Assembly: GCA_944382905.1 (NCBI GenBank)
Contig: CALWNU010000027.1
Span: 40,105 to 104,104, forward strand
Length of the DNA: 64,000 nucleotides
Source of the DNA: an uncultured Clostridia bacterium
GTDB lineage: Bacteria > Bacillota > Clostridia > Oscillospirales > Ruminococcaceae
Direction of reading: 5' to 3'
The position numbers were made by a program, and so were the translations under genes. This document shows, piece after piece, positions 7,929 through 16,460 of this stretch (position 1 is its first letter; each line of letters begins with the position of its first letter). The notes beneath the pieces were generated by a model that saw only the letters and a program-made list of their open reading frames with translations, searched no databases and was not told the origin of the DNA.

Positions 7929-8918
7929 TTAGAACAGGGTGTAATCCGGCTCAATCATCTTAACGATCTTATTGACAACCAAAATCGTCACGAAGCACAA
8001 GCAGGACTGATACAAGCCTGCCGCCGAAGACATCCCGTAGTCATTCGTCTGCATCAAGGAACGATAAATAAAGGTATCCAAAATATCGGTTGCTTTCAGG
8101 ATAACGGCGTTGTTACCAACCAACTGATAGAACAAGCTGAAGTCACCGCGGAAGATCTGTCCGACTGCCAGCAAGCCCATGATAACCATCGTGGGGATCA
8201 GGCTCGGCAGGGTGATGTGGCGGATTCTCTGCCAGATGTTCGCGCCGTCGATCGAAGCGGCTTCGTACATACCCTGATCGATCCCGGCAACGGCCGCCAG
8301 ATAAACGATACAGTCATACCCGACCATCTTCCACATCTTGAAGAAGACAATTAAGACGGGCCACCCGTCCGGACTTGCATAGAAGTTGATTCTTTCGGCA
8401 CCAAAGAATTCAATGATTTGGTTGAAAATACCATATTCAAAGCCGAAGATCGCCTGGAAAATGGCCTGCACAACTACCCAAGAAACGAAGTAGGGCAGGA
8501 ACATAAAGGACTGGAAGATCTTCTTGAATACTTTGTTGGTCAATTCGTTGATCAGAATGGCGAAGGAAACCGCCATGAACATCCCAAGGAAAATGAACAC
8601 GATGTTGTACAATAAGGTGTTTCTGGTCAACGGCCAAAGTTTGTTGGACACGATGAGGAACTTAAAGTTGTCGAATCCGACCCACGGGCTCCCATAAATA
8701 CCGTCAACATAATTGTACTTTTTGAATGCCAGTACGATACCTGTCATCGGTATGTAAGAGAAGATAATAACGTAGGTCAATGCAGGCAGCAGCATTGCCA
8801 GCAGGATCTTGCTGTCCCAAGCCGTTTTCAAAATTCGCTGAAATTTCGTCGGCTTTTGCCACTTGATCTCAGCAGCCTGCGGTGCTTCCCTTTCTACAGT
8901 TTGCGCTGTGTTTGCCAT
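7929..8918 (-). CDS. Carbohydrate ABC transporter permease, MalF/LplB type
   Basis: Partner permease of a CUT1 sugar importer, 329 residues. A hydrophilic N-terminal tail of about 35 residues precedes six helices; the EAA-like loop reads YEAASIDGANIWQRIRHITL. It resembles LplB/YteP proteins for oligosaccharides from pectin or similar polymers. Start ATG 8918 is preceded by GGGGAGG. It is first in the operon and divergent from the YesN/YesM-type regulator pair, which is the usual regulator arrangement for this transporter class and suggests that pair controls it. Confidence 0.92.
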   Translation of the reverse strand: MANTAQTVEREAPQAAEIKWQKPTKFQRILKTAWDSKILLAMLLPALTYVIIFSYIPMTGIVLAFKKYNYVDGIYGSPWVGFDNFKFLIVSNKLWPLTRNTLLYNIVFIFLGMFMAVSFAILINELTNKVFKKIFQSFMFLPYFVSWVVVQAIFQAIFGFEYGIFNQIIEFFGAERINFYASPDGWPVLIVFFKMWKMVGYDCIVYLAAVAGIDQGMYEAASIDGANIWQRIRHITLPSLIPTMVIMGLLAVGQIFRGDFSLFYQLVGNNAVILKATDILDTFIYRSLMQTNDYGMSSAAGLYQSCLCFVTILVVNKIVKMIEPDYTLF

Positions 8919-9046
8919 TGTGTAACCTCCCCGAAATAGAAATGAACCGGAATTCCTCTGGTCTGTCCGCTTGCGCTTTGTCTATTTTGACCAAGCGAAT
9001 GCCGTTTTACGAACAGAATATCTGGATATTTCGATTACATAAGTAA

Positions 9047-9052
9047 ATTATA
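9047..9052 (-). promoter_or_regulatory. -10 element for the ABC permease operon
   Basis: TATAAT on the minus strand, about 129 nt before the first permease start, within an AT-rich divergent region. The -35 is poor, as expected for an activator-dependent promoter. Confidence 0.45.
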
Positions 9053-9101
9053 CTTGCTTTTTTTTCGCAAAAATCTTAAAATAGTTGTGATTTCATTAAA
9101 G

Positions 9102-9132
9102 ATTTTGTCATTTCTCTATGACAAAATATACA
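9102..9132 (+). promoter_or_regulatory. Promoter and perfect inverted repeat upstream of the response-regulator gene
   Basis: A perfect 10-bp inverted repeat, ATTTTGTCAT and ATGACAAAAT, separated by 6 nt spans 9102-9127. It contains a -35-like TTGTCA (9105-9110) and abuts a -10-like TATACA (9127-9132) with 16-nt spacing. A protein bound here could control the regulator genes and, across the divergent gap, the permeases. Confidence 0.6.
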
Positions 9133-9179
9133 AAATACGGTTTGTAAAATTATCGTTTCCAGTGAAAAGGGAGAAAAAA

Positions 9180-10760
9180 ATGTTAAAAATTCTAATTGTT
9201 GATGACGAATCCCCCACCAGGATGCGGATTATCAAGGGGATTGACTGGGAAGAATTCAACATCACACAGATTATTCAGGCGGAAGACGGCGAGGAAGCCC
9301 TGCACTTGTGCGACACCTTCATCCCCGATATCCTGCTGACCGACGTACGCATGCCGAAAACCGACGGGATCGAGCTGGCAACCCGCTTGGCCCAGCGGTT
9401 CCCGGGGATTAAGACGATTTTTGTCAGCGGATATACGGACAAGGAGTACTTTAAAAGCGCCATCCGGCTGGGCGCCGTCAGCTACATCGAGAAGCCGGTC
9501 GATCTCAGCGAGCTGCGGGATGTGCTGGCCGAAACGGTCAGCGAATTAAACAACGACCGCTCCACCGCCCACAAGGTCAAGGCTTTTGAGCAGAGCCGGA
9601 ACCTCCAAAAATTGATGGAGGTCGCCGGCGCCTTGTGCCAGCCCAGCTTTTACAACGAGCCTTTGTTGGAAGAACTGATGCCGGAAATCCGCAACGCCTC
9701 GTTGTTTGTCACCGTTGTGACCAAAATCGTATCCTCCACCGGCGGGTCGGATTTGAGTTCCTTTTTGCCCTTTATGTTCCAAAGCATTTACGAGATCAGC
9801 GATTCCTACGACGCCCCCAGCCTGTCTCCTCTTTGCACCTGCAAAGGCAACCATATTATCATTCACCTGGTGGGCCAGTCCACCGGTTCCAACTTTACCG
9901 ATTATAAGATGATCGACCAGTACTGTAATTTCATCGTGGACAAGCTTTCCTGCTCCGGGATCAATTCCGTGGTGGCGGTGGGATCGGTGGTCAGCAGCTG
10001 GAAGGAGCTGGCCCGGTCCTATGAGACGGCGGTTATCGCGGTCCAGCAGTCCTTTTACCAGGAAAACGACAGCGTATGCTACTACAAGAAAACGGGGGCA
10101 AGCACCTATCAGTTTACCCCGGAACAGGTGGAGATCTTTTCTCAGACGCTGAAAAAGCAAAACCGCAACCACGCGCTTTTGTATATCCACAACCTCACCG
10201 GCGAGGTCAAGCAGTATCAAAACACCCTGGTCATCAATGTCCTACGACATTATTATGCGTTGATCTGCGAATTGATGCGCTTGGCCCAGGACGAACAGAT
10301 CAACCTGTACGACAAGATCGGCAAGGAGCAGGACGTCTGGGTCCACATCCAGAACTTCTCCTTTATTTCCCAATTGGAGGATTTCCTGATTCAGGGGATC
10401 AATCAGTATTACGATTCCCTCAACGAGGGCAAGTACGGCAACGCCACGGTAGACCGGATCGTCAAGTTCATCAAGCACAATTACGCCAACCCGGACCTGT
10501 CCATTACCGCCATCAGCGAATACGCCAACCTTTCCCCCACCTATATCTGCCACCTATTTAAGGATACCACCGAAATGACCATCAATAATTTTATCCTCAA
10601 TTACCGCATGCAGAAGGCCCAGCAGCTTTTGCGCGACCCCATGTGCAAAGTCAAGGATGTGGGCTTTATGGTCGGCTACCGCAACGGGAACTATTTTTCT
10701 TACCAATTTAAGAAGTTCACGGGGCTTTCGCCGTCCCAGTTCCGGGAGAAGTCTTTATGA
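9180..10760 (+). CDS. Response regulator, receiver plus AraC-type DNA-binding domain (YesN type)
   Basis: A 526-residue regulator. The N-terminal receiver has the acidic pair at residues 8-9, phospho-acceptor Asp55 in LLTDVRMP and the conserved Lys in YIEKPV. A long middle section of about 300 residues has no motif I can name. The last 100 residues are an AraC-type double helix-turn-helix with FKKFTGLSPSQFRE. The start is ATG 9180 behind AAAAGGGAG; an in-frame start at 9054 is rejected because it lies in AT-rich promoter DNA and would displace the receiver start. It overlaps the kinase gene by ATGA and probably activates the divergent sugar permease genes. Confidence 0.94.
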   Translation: MLKILIVDDESPTRMRIIKGIDWEEFNITQIIQAEDGEEALHLCDTFIPDILLTDVRMPKTDGIELATRLAQRFPGIKTIFVSGYTDKEYFKSAIRLGAVSYIEKPVDLSELRDVLAETVSELNNDRSTAHKVKAFEQSRNLQKLMEVAGALCQPSFYNEPLLEELMPEIRNASLFVTVVTKIVSSTGGSDLSSFLPFMFQSIYEISDSYDAPSLSPLCTCKGNHIIIHLVGQSTGSNFTDYKMIDQYCNFIVDKLSCSGINSVVAVGSVVSSWKELARSYETAVIAVQQSFYQENDSVCYYKKTGASTYQFTPEQVEIFSQTLKKQNRNHALLYIHNLTGEVKQYQNTLVINVLRHYYALICELMRLAQDEQINLYDKIGKEQDVWVHIQNFSFISQLEDFLIQGINQYYDSLNEGKYGNATVDRIVKFIKHNYANPDLSITAISEYANLSPTYICHLFKDTTEMTINNFILNYRMQKAQQLLRDPMCKVKDVGFMVGYRNGNYFSYQFKKFTGLSPSQFREKSL

Positions 10761-12565
10761 GATGGATTAGACGTTTCTTCCACTACTGGCAAAACCGCAT
10801 CCGTTACTCCAATTTTTTCACCAAGATGGTCGCCTTGTTTCTGGCGGCGGTCTTTCTGCCGCTGTTCATCTGCTCTTTTTTGTTCGTAACGGATACAATC
10901 CAGTCCTCCGGGGAAAATACCGCCGCTTCCATCCGCAACAACTTCCAGCAGACCTACAACGTCCTCAACGACCGGTTTACCCAGGTCAAGCGCTGGGGCG
11001 ACCTGCTGCTTAACGACGCCGGCATCAATGAATTTTTGCGAAACGGGAAAACCGACGCCACCTTCTGGGAGCAGCGCACCTTTAAAACCGATTTGGATAA
11101 TACCATTACCTTCATCGAAAACGCCCAGAACATCCAGCGGCTGCGGATTTATGTGGACCCGGCCTATTTTTACCTGCTGGATTCCTACCGGTACTGCGAC
11201 CTGAACCTGCTGGAGGAACAAAGCTGGTTTGCGCCCATGCTGCTGCCGCAGACCCGATCCATGTGGGTCTCCACCCAGGAAAACGACCTGCTCAGCCAAG
11301 GGCTGGGCACATCTGAGCACGACACCCTGTCGTACCTGGTCAAAGGCGTAGACCTGACCAACATGCAGCGGACTGCCGTAGTATACCAGCTGAACTTTTC
11401 CAAATCCGAATTGGAACAGCAGCTGCAAAGTTCCCTGGTCCTGGAGGGCAGCCGCGCCTTTGTCATCGACCAGGACAACCGCATCATCGCCAGCGCCCGC
11501 CTGGGCGGCGAAGAGCAGTCCGATCCGGAACCGGAATTGCTGCTGCAGGATGTGGACAAAAATGAAATCACCATCGACGGGACCCTGTACCGGATCCACA
11601 TTGCCGATTTTGACCAATCGCCCTGGCGTATGGTCACCCTGGTCCCGGATGAAAGCCTGTTTTCCTTTTCGGATCTGGACCAGGTGCTGTTTTTCTTGCT
11701 GCTGGCATTTATCGCCGGTTCGGTGATCTTCACCTCCACCTTGCTGTTTTCCAAGCGGGTCACCGACAAGATCCGCTCGGTGGTCAACGGGATGGAGGCG
11801 GTGCGGCACGGGGAATTCCGCAACCTGCCCACCACCAGCACCCACGATGAAATCGACGAGCTGATCGACCATTACAATTATATGGTGGATGAGCTGGAAC
11901 TATTGGTGGAAGCCAAGTACCTGTCCGGCGTGGAGCTGAAAGCCGCCCAGCTGAGGGCGCTGCAGGCCCAGATCAATCCCCATTTTCTGTACAATACGCT
12001 GGAAATGATCAATAGCTACGCCTTTTTGGAAAAACCCCAGAAGGTCGAGCAGCTGGTCAGCGCCCTGTCCCGGTTTTATAAACTGAGCTTGAATCACGGC
12101 AAGGACGTCTACCTGCTCTGGCAGGAATTAAAATTGGTAGAGGCGTATTTCCAGATCCAGGAAATCCGTTATCCCGGCTGCCTGTCGCTGAAGATTGACG
12201 TGCCCTCTTCCATGATGCAGTACGCAATCCCCAACATCACCTTGCAGCCGCTGATCGAAAACAGCGTTTCCCACGGGATCATGAGCAAGCAAAACAAGCA
12301 CGGCTCTATCACCATCCTCGGCCGAGTGCTGGAAAATACCATCCAGCTTCAGGTTATCGACGACGGCGTGGGGATGCCGGCGGAAACCGTTCGGCAATTA
12401 AACGAGGGGACGCTGCCTGAACAGACGGAAGGTTCCGGCAGCCATTATGGGATCTTCAACATCAACGAACGCATCCAAAACTACTATGGCGGCGATTACC
12501 GCCTGCACTTTGAAAGCACGCCGGGAGAAGGGACCACCGTCACCATCACCCTTCCGCCGTTATAA
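10757..12565 (+). CDS. Sensor histidine kinase, YesM type
   Basis: A 602-residue membrane kinase. A first membrane helix (about 25-48) and a second near 312-335 bracket a roughly 260-residue extracytoplasmic sensor; a HAMP linker follows. The His_kinase block AQINPHFLYNTLEM holds phospho-acceptor His409, and the ATPase domain has N-box LQPLIENSVSHGI, DDGVGM and GIFNINER. This is the LytS/YesM class paired with AraC-type response regulators. Translation is coupled to the regulator through an ATGA overlap. The signal is probably an extracellular sugar, perhaps via the binding protein missing here; that is inference. Confidence 0.94.
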   Translation: MRWIRRFFHYWQNRIRYSNFFTKMVALFLAAVFLPLFICSFLFVTDTIQSSGENTAASIRNNFQQTYNVLNDRFTQVKRWGDLLLNDAGINEFLRNGKTDATFWEQRTFKTDLDNTITFIENAQNIQRLRIYVDPAYFYLLDSYRYCDLNLLEEQSWFAPMLLPQTRSMWVSTQENDLLSQGLGTSEHDTLSYLVKGVDLTNMQRTAVVYQLNFSKSELEQQLQSSLVLEGSRAFVIDQDNRIIASARLGGEEQSDPEPELLLQDVDKNEITIDGTLYRIHIADFDQSPWRMVTLVPDESLFSFSDLDQVLFFLLLAFIAGSVIFTSTLLFSKRVTDKIRSVVNGMEAVRHGEFRNLPTTSTHDEIDELIDHYNYMVDELELLVEAKYLSGVELKAAQLRALQAQINPHFLYNTLEMINSYAFLEKPQKVEQLVSALSRFYKLSLNHGKDVYLLWQELKLVEAYFQIQEIRYPGCLSLKIDVPSSMMQYAIPNITLQPLIENSVSHGIMSKQNKHGSITILGRVLENTIQLQVIDDGVGMPAETVRQLNEGTLPEQTEGSGSHYGIFNINERIQNYYGGDYRLHFESTPGEGTTVTITLPPL

Positions 12566-12579
12566 GTGATAAGACGCCG

Positions 12580-12626
12580 AAAAGGCGGGCAAAAAGGGAA
12601 CATTCCCTTTTTGCCCGCCTTTTTTT
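12580..12626. terminator. Bidirectional terminator, kinase / glnN
   Basis: Long inverted repeat with GGCGGGCAAAAAGGGAA and its complement around a 3-4-nt loop, followed by seven T residues, between convergent genes. Nearly all of the intergenic gap is taken up by it. Confidence 0.93.
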
Positions 12627-12645
12627 CCCGCGCTGTCAAGCAGCG

Positions 12646-14736
12646 CTAAATGCTAAAGAGCAAATCCCCGTAAGTCGGGAACGGCCAGTATTGCTGCGCC
12701 GTATTCAGCTCCAGTTCATCCGCCACCGCGCGCAGCTCCTGCATGGCGGCAAAAATCGTGTCGTGATAATACGCCGCACACGCCCCAATCTGTTCAAAAT
12801 TTTTCGCGCCCAGCAGCGCCTCGTCCAGGGTATTGGCCTTGTGGAATAAGGAGGTATTCAGCGCCGACAGCCGGACGATCAGCGTCTGCTCCACCTCGCA
12901 GGAAGCCTGGGGACAGGCCGCCTGTTTGGCCGCCACCGTCTCGCTGAGCGCTTTCACATAGGCGCTGACCGCCGGCAGAATCTCCTTGCGGGCCAGTTCC
13001 AGCATGGTCTGCGCTTCAATGCTGATGACCTTGCAGTACCCTTCCATTTTGATCTCGTAGCGCGACTGGATCTCGGTCTTGGTAAAAATACGGTGCTTTT
13101 GGAACAGCGCGATGTTCTTCTCATCGGTCAGCCGCTCCAGCGCTTCCGGCGTGGACCGTAAGTTCAGCAGGCCCCGCCGGGCCGCTTCTTCCTGCCAGGA
13201 CGCGGCATAGCCGTCGCCGTTGAAGATGATCCGCTTGTGCTCCCGCAGCGTTTTTTGCAGCAGGGCGTGCACCGCCTCTTCCAGATTGTCCGCCTGCTCC
13301 AGCTGGTCGGCAAAATCGCACAGCGCTTCCGCTACGATGGTGTTCAACACCGTGTTGGGATCGGAAACCGATTGGGCGGCCCCCAACATCCGGAATTCAA
13401 ATTTGTTGCCGGTAAACGCAAACGGCGACGTGCGGTTGCGGTCGGTGGAATCCTTGGCCAAGCGCGGCAGAACATGGGCGTACCGCAGCAGGCCGGAATC
13501 CATTTTTTCATAGGCCTTGTCGTTCTCAATGGCGTCTAGCACCGCCATCAGCTCATCGCCTAAATACATGGAGACAATGGCGGGCGGCGCTTCGTTGGCG
13601 CCGAGCCGGTGGTCGTTGGCCGCGCTGGCCACCGAGATCCGCAGCAGGTCCTGATGCTCATCCACCGCTTGAATCACCGCAAACAAAAACAGCAAAAACA
13701 AGGTATTCTGGTTCGGCTCGTCGGTGGGGTCCAGAAGGTTGCTCCCCGTGTTGGTGGTCACCGACCAGTTGTTGTGCTTGCCCGACCCGTTGACCCCGGC
13801 AAACGGCTTTTCATGCAGCAGGCAGACCAGCCCGTGCCGCTGGGCCACTTTTTTCATCATTTCCATCGTCAGCTGGTTGTGGTCCGCCGCGATATTGGTG
13901 GTGGTGTAGACAGGGGCCAGCTCATGCTGGGCGGGCGCCACTTCGTTGTGCTCCGTCTTGGCCAAAATCCCCAGTTTCCACAACTCCTGATCCAGTTCCT
14001 CCATGTAAGCCTTCACCCGGGTTTTGATGGCGCCGAAATAATGGTCGTCCAGCTCCTGCCCTTTGGGGGGCTTTGCGCCGAACAGGGTCCGCCCGGCAAA
14101 CTGCAGATCCTTTCTCTTTTCATACAGTTTCTGGTCGATCAGAAAATATTCCTGCTCGCAGCCAATGCTGGGCACTACCCGGGACACTTCTTCATGCCCG
14201 AACAGCTTCAAAATCCGCAGCGCCTGTTTGTTTAACGCTTCCATGGAACGCAGCAGCGGCGTCTTCTGGTCCAACGCTTCCCCGGTATAGGCGGAAAACG
14301 CAGTGGGAATGCAAAGGGTATTGTCTTTGATAAACGCATAAGACGTGGGGTCCCACGCCGTATAGCCCCGGGCCTCAAAGGTGGCGCGAAGCCCCCCGGA
14401 AGGAAAGCTGGAGGCGTCCGGCTCCCCTTTGACCAGTTCCTTGCCGGAAAATTCCATAATCACCCGGCCCCCGCTGGTCGGGGAAATAAAGCTGTCGTGC
14501 TTCTCGGCGGTCACCCCGGTCAGCGGCTGAAACCAATGGGTGAAATGGGTGGCGCCCTGTTCGATGGCCCAGTCCTTCATGGCGTTGGCCACCACGTTCG
14601 CCACCGACGGATCCAAACTCCGCCCCTGGGCGATGGTCCGGTTCAGCGCCTGATAGGTTTCCTTCGGCAGGCGCTGGCGCATGACCGCATCGCCAAACAC
14701 CAGACAGCCGAACATCTCTGGAATGCTTTTCATCAT
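12646..14736 (-). CDS. glnN: Type III glutamine synthetase
   Basis: ATP-dependent ligation of ammonia to glutamate. The protein is 696 residues, the size of GSIII rather than the 440-470 residues of GSI. Family blocks include [22 protein letters not shown], the nucleotide-region [17 protein letters not shown], and the N-terminal HWFQPLTG. I choose ATG 14736 ([10 protein letters not shown]), preceded by AGGAGGG at 6-nt spacing; an upstream in-frame start would extend 22 residues through the leader. A consensus promoter (14841-14870) and a terminator-like hairpin (14791-14821) precede it. The ANTAR regulator beyond purA is a plausible controller. Confidence 0.96.
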   Translation of the reverse strand: MMKSIPEMFGCLVFGDAVMRQRLPKETYQALNRTIAQGRSLDPSVANVVANAMKDWAIEQGATHFTHWFQPLTGVTAEKHDSFISPTSGGRVIMEFSGKELVKGEPDASSFPSGGLRATFEARGYTAWDPTSYAFIKDNTLCIPTAFSAYTGEALDQKTPLLRSMEALNKQALRILKLFGHEEVSRVVPSIGCEQEYFLIDQKLYEKRKDLQFAGRTLFGAKPPKGQELDDHYFGAIKTRVKAYMEELDQELWKLGILAKTEHNEVAPAQHELAPVYTTTNIAADHNQLTMEMMKKVAQRHGLVCLLHEKPFAGVNGSGKHNNWSVTTNTGSNLLDPTDEPNQNTLFLLFLFAVIQAVDEHQDLLRISVASAANDHRLGANEAPPAIVSMYLGDELMAVLDAIENDKAYEKMDSGLLRYAHVLPRLAKDSTDRNRTSPFAFTGNKFEFRMLGAAQSVSDPNTVLNTIVAEALCDFADQLEQADNLEEAVHALLQKTLREHKRIIFNGDGYAASWQEEAARRGLLNLRSTPEALERLTDEKNIALFQKHRIFTKTEIQSRYEIKMEGYCKVISIEAQTMLELARKEILPAVSAYVKALSETVAAKQAACPQASCEVEQTLIVRLSALNTSLFHKANTLDEALLGAKNFEQIGACAAYYHDTIFAAMQELRAVADELELNTAQQYWPFPTYGDLLFSI

Positions 14737-14790
14737 TGTGTTCCCTCCTGATTGCAGCACAAGCGTCCCCAGCTTGCAAAATAAAACAGA

Positions 14791-14821
14791 AAAAGGCGCC
14801 ATGGATCTTCTCCACAGCGCC
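14791..14821 (-). terminator. Terminator-like hairpin in the glnN leader
   Basis: On the minus strand GGCGCTGTGGA pairs fully (two G-T pairs) with TCCATGGCGCC around loop GAAGA, followed by TTTTTCTGTTTTATTTT. It lies between the glnN promoter and its ribosome-binding site, only about 13 nt after the predicted transcription start, so full-length glnN mRNA must read through it. Confidence 0.7.
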
Positions 14822-14840
14822 GTTGCCGTTTGACAAACGC

Positions 14841-14870
14841 ATTATAAGCCGCGGGGAAAGGGTTTGTCAA
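14841..14870 (-). promoter_or_regulatory. glnN promoter
   Basis: Minus-strand -35 TTGACA (14865-14870) and -10 TATAAT (14841-14846), 18 nt apart; both hexamers are perfect consensus. Such a strong promoter followed at once by a terminator fits control by attenuation. Confidence 0.85.
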
Positions 14871-14901
14871 TGCGCCGGCGCAATTTTGTCCCTTTGAATA
14901 A

Positions 14902-14968
14902 AAATGCCCAGCCGTTGTTGCGAAAATTTGCCGCAACCGCCGGGCTTTGAGGCGGGAAAACCCGCAAG
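14902..14968. repeat. Pair of hairpins between glnN and purA promoters
   Basis: Two inverted repeats: GTTGCG and CGCAAC around 9 nt inside an outer GCCC/GGGC pairing (about 14908-14945), and GCGGG/CCCGC around AAAA (about 14952-14965). On the minus strand the first is followed by ATTTTTATT and looks like a terminator, although no gene runs into it. It lies upstream of both promoters, so its role is unknown. Confidence 0.45.
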
Positions 14969-14974
14969 ATTTTC

Positions 14975-15003
14975 TTGACAGGGGATTTTTCGTTTTTTAT
15001 AAT
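14975..15003 (+). promoter_or_regulatory. purA promoter
   Basis: -35 TTGACA (14975-14980) and -10 TATAAT (14998-15003) separated by exactly 17 nt, a perfect housekeeping promoter. The start codon is about 125 nt downstream of the predicted start site, leaving a structured leader. Confidence 0.88.
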
Positions 15004-15017
15004 AGAAACGTTGAGCA

Positions 15018-15105
15018 ACGGTGTTCATCAAAACGGCAGCATTGGGACGCCGCTTTTGTGGACACCGTCGCTTTTTGCCCGGGATTTCCCAGGCAAAGAT
15101 TTTTT
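15018..15105 (+). promoter_or_regulatory. purA leader: long stem-loop followed by terminator-like hairpin
   Basis: A stem-loop at about 15018-15068 pairs ACGGTGTTC with GGACACCGT and, inside, CAAAA with TTTTG and CGGC with GCCG. It is followed at 15074-15105 by TTTGCC-C-GGG/CCC-A-GGCAAA and ATTTTTT, an intrinsic terminator. Loop bases UUGGGA of the first stem can pair with UCCCAG of the terminator, a possible antiterminator. This is attenuator architecture; the ligand or protein is not known. Confidence 0.6.
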
Positions 15106-15134
15106 GCCGCATCGGGCGGAAAGAGAGGAACGTT

Positions 15135-16412
15135 ATGTTAACTGCAATTGTCGGCATCAACTGGGGCGACGAGGGCAAAGGCAGGATGGTGGACCTGCTT
15201 TCGCAAGACTATGATATCGTCGCCCGCTACCAGGGCGGTAACAACGCCGGTCATACGGTGCAAAACCATCTGGGAAAATTCATTCTGAACCTGCTGCCTT
15301 CCGGGATTCTCCGCCCGGAGGTGGTCAACGTCATGGGGCCGGGCATGGTGATCGACCTGCAGCATCTGTGCGGCGAAATCGACCGGCTGCGGGAAGCGGG
15401 CATCTGCATCTCGCCGAACAATCTGAAGATCAGCGACCGGGCAATTATCTGCCTGCCGTACCACGTCCAGCAGGACGGGTTGGAGGAAGACCGCCTGGGC
15501 GACGCCAAATATGGCTCCACCCGCCGCGGAATCGCGCCGGTATACGGGGACAAATATCTGAAAAAAGGCATCCGGATGGGAGATCTGCTGAACCCCGAAG
15601 CCATGAAAAAACGCCTGCGGGGCATTGTGGAGTGGAAAGACCTGTTTATTCACAATGCCTACGGGGCGGACCACCTCAATTACGAGGAGATCCTCCAATG
15701 GCTGGATACCTACGGCGGCCGGTTAAAAGAATACGTCTGCGACCTGGGCGTTTACCTGACCCAGCAGATCCAGGCCGGCAAAAAGCTGATGTTCGAAGCT
15801 CAGCTCGGCGCGCTGCGGGACATTGATTTCGGGATCTATCCTTTCACTTCCTCTTCTTCTACCATTTCCGCCTACGCCCCCATCGGCGCGGGGATCCCTG
15901 GCCAAAAGCTGGACCAGTGCATCGGGATTATGAAGGCATATTCTTCCTGCGTGGGAGAAGGGCCGTTTACCTGCGAGCTGTTTGGGCAAGAGGCCGAGGC
16001 GCTCCGGGAAGCCGGCGGCGAATACGGCGCCGCGACCGGCCGGCCCCGCCGGGTCGGCCCATTCGACGTGGTGGCCTCCCGCTACGGCGTGCGGATGCAG
16101 GGCGCGGACATCCTGGCTCTGACCAAGCTGGACGTCCTGTCCTACCTGGAGAAAATCCCCGTCTGCGTGGCGTATGACGTACATGGGACCATCACCCATG
16201 AGTTCCCCTTCGGGGACCATCTGGAAGAAGCCAAGCCGGTGGTGGAATGGCTGCCCGGCTGGCACTGCGACATCAGCGCCTGCCGCAAAAAAGAAGACCT
16301 GCCGGCGGCGGCCGCAGCCTATATTGATTATCTAGAACAGGCGGTGGGCTGCAAAATCCGCTATGTCTCGGTGGGTCCGGAGCGCGACGCTTACATTGAT
16401 ATGGAGCAATAG
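15135..16412 (+). CDS. purA: Adenylosuccinate synthetase
   Basis: GTP-dependent first committed step from IMP to AMP, joining aspartate to IMP. The protein is 425 residues, typical. The P-loop is GDEGKGR at residues 11-17, and the IMP/Mg region GGNNAGHTV follows. Further family blocks are GSTRRGIAPVYGDK and GAATGRPRRVG. I start at ATG 15135 behind GAGAGGAA; the frame is open upstream to 15021 but that stretch is the leader with strong hairpins. An ANTAR regulator follows after 48 nt, probably in the same transcript. Confidence 0.96.
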   Translation: MLTAIVGINWGDEGKGRMVDLLSQDYDIVARYQGGNNAGHTVQNHLGKFILNLLPSGILRPEVVNVMGPGMVIDLQHLCGEIDRLREAGICISPNNLKISDRAIICLPYHVQQDGLEEDRLGDAKYGSTRRGIAPVYGDKYLKKGIRMGDLLNPEAMKKRLRGIVEWKDLFIHNAYGADHLNYEEILQWLDTYGGRLKEYVCDLGVYLTQQIQAGKKLMFEAQLGALRDIDFGIYPFTSSSSTISAYAPIGAGIPGQKLDQCIGIMKAYSSCVGEGPFTCELFGQEAEALREAGGEYGAATGRPRRVGPFDVVASRYGVRMQGADILALTKLDVLSYLEKIPVCVAYDVHGTITHEFPFGDHLEEAKPVVEWLPGWHCDISACRKKEDLPAAAAAYIDYLEQAVGCKIRYVSVGPERDAYIDMEQ

Positions 16413-16460
16413 CCCCATAGGGCTGCTTCGCCGGCGAATCTCGTGTTAGGGGGGAACGGC

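Noticed and set aside
9054..9179. Longer N-terminus for the response regulator
   Set aside because: The DNA is promoter-like and AT-rich, and receivers start at the MLKILIVDDE segment.
15021..15134. Longer N-terminus for purA from an upstream start
   Set aside because: The stretch holds strong hairpins and the family start is at 15135 with a good ribosome-binding site.
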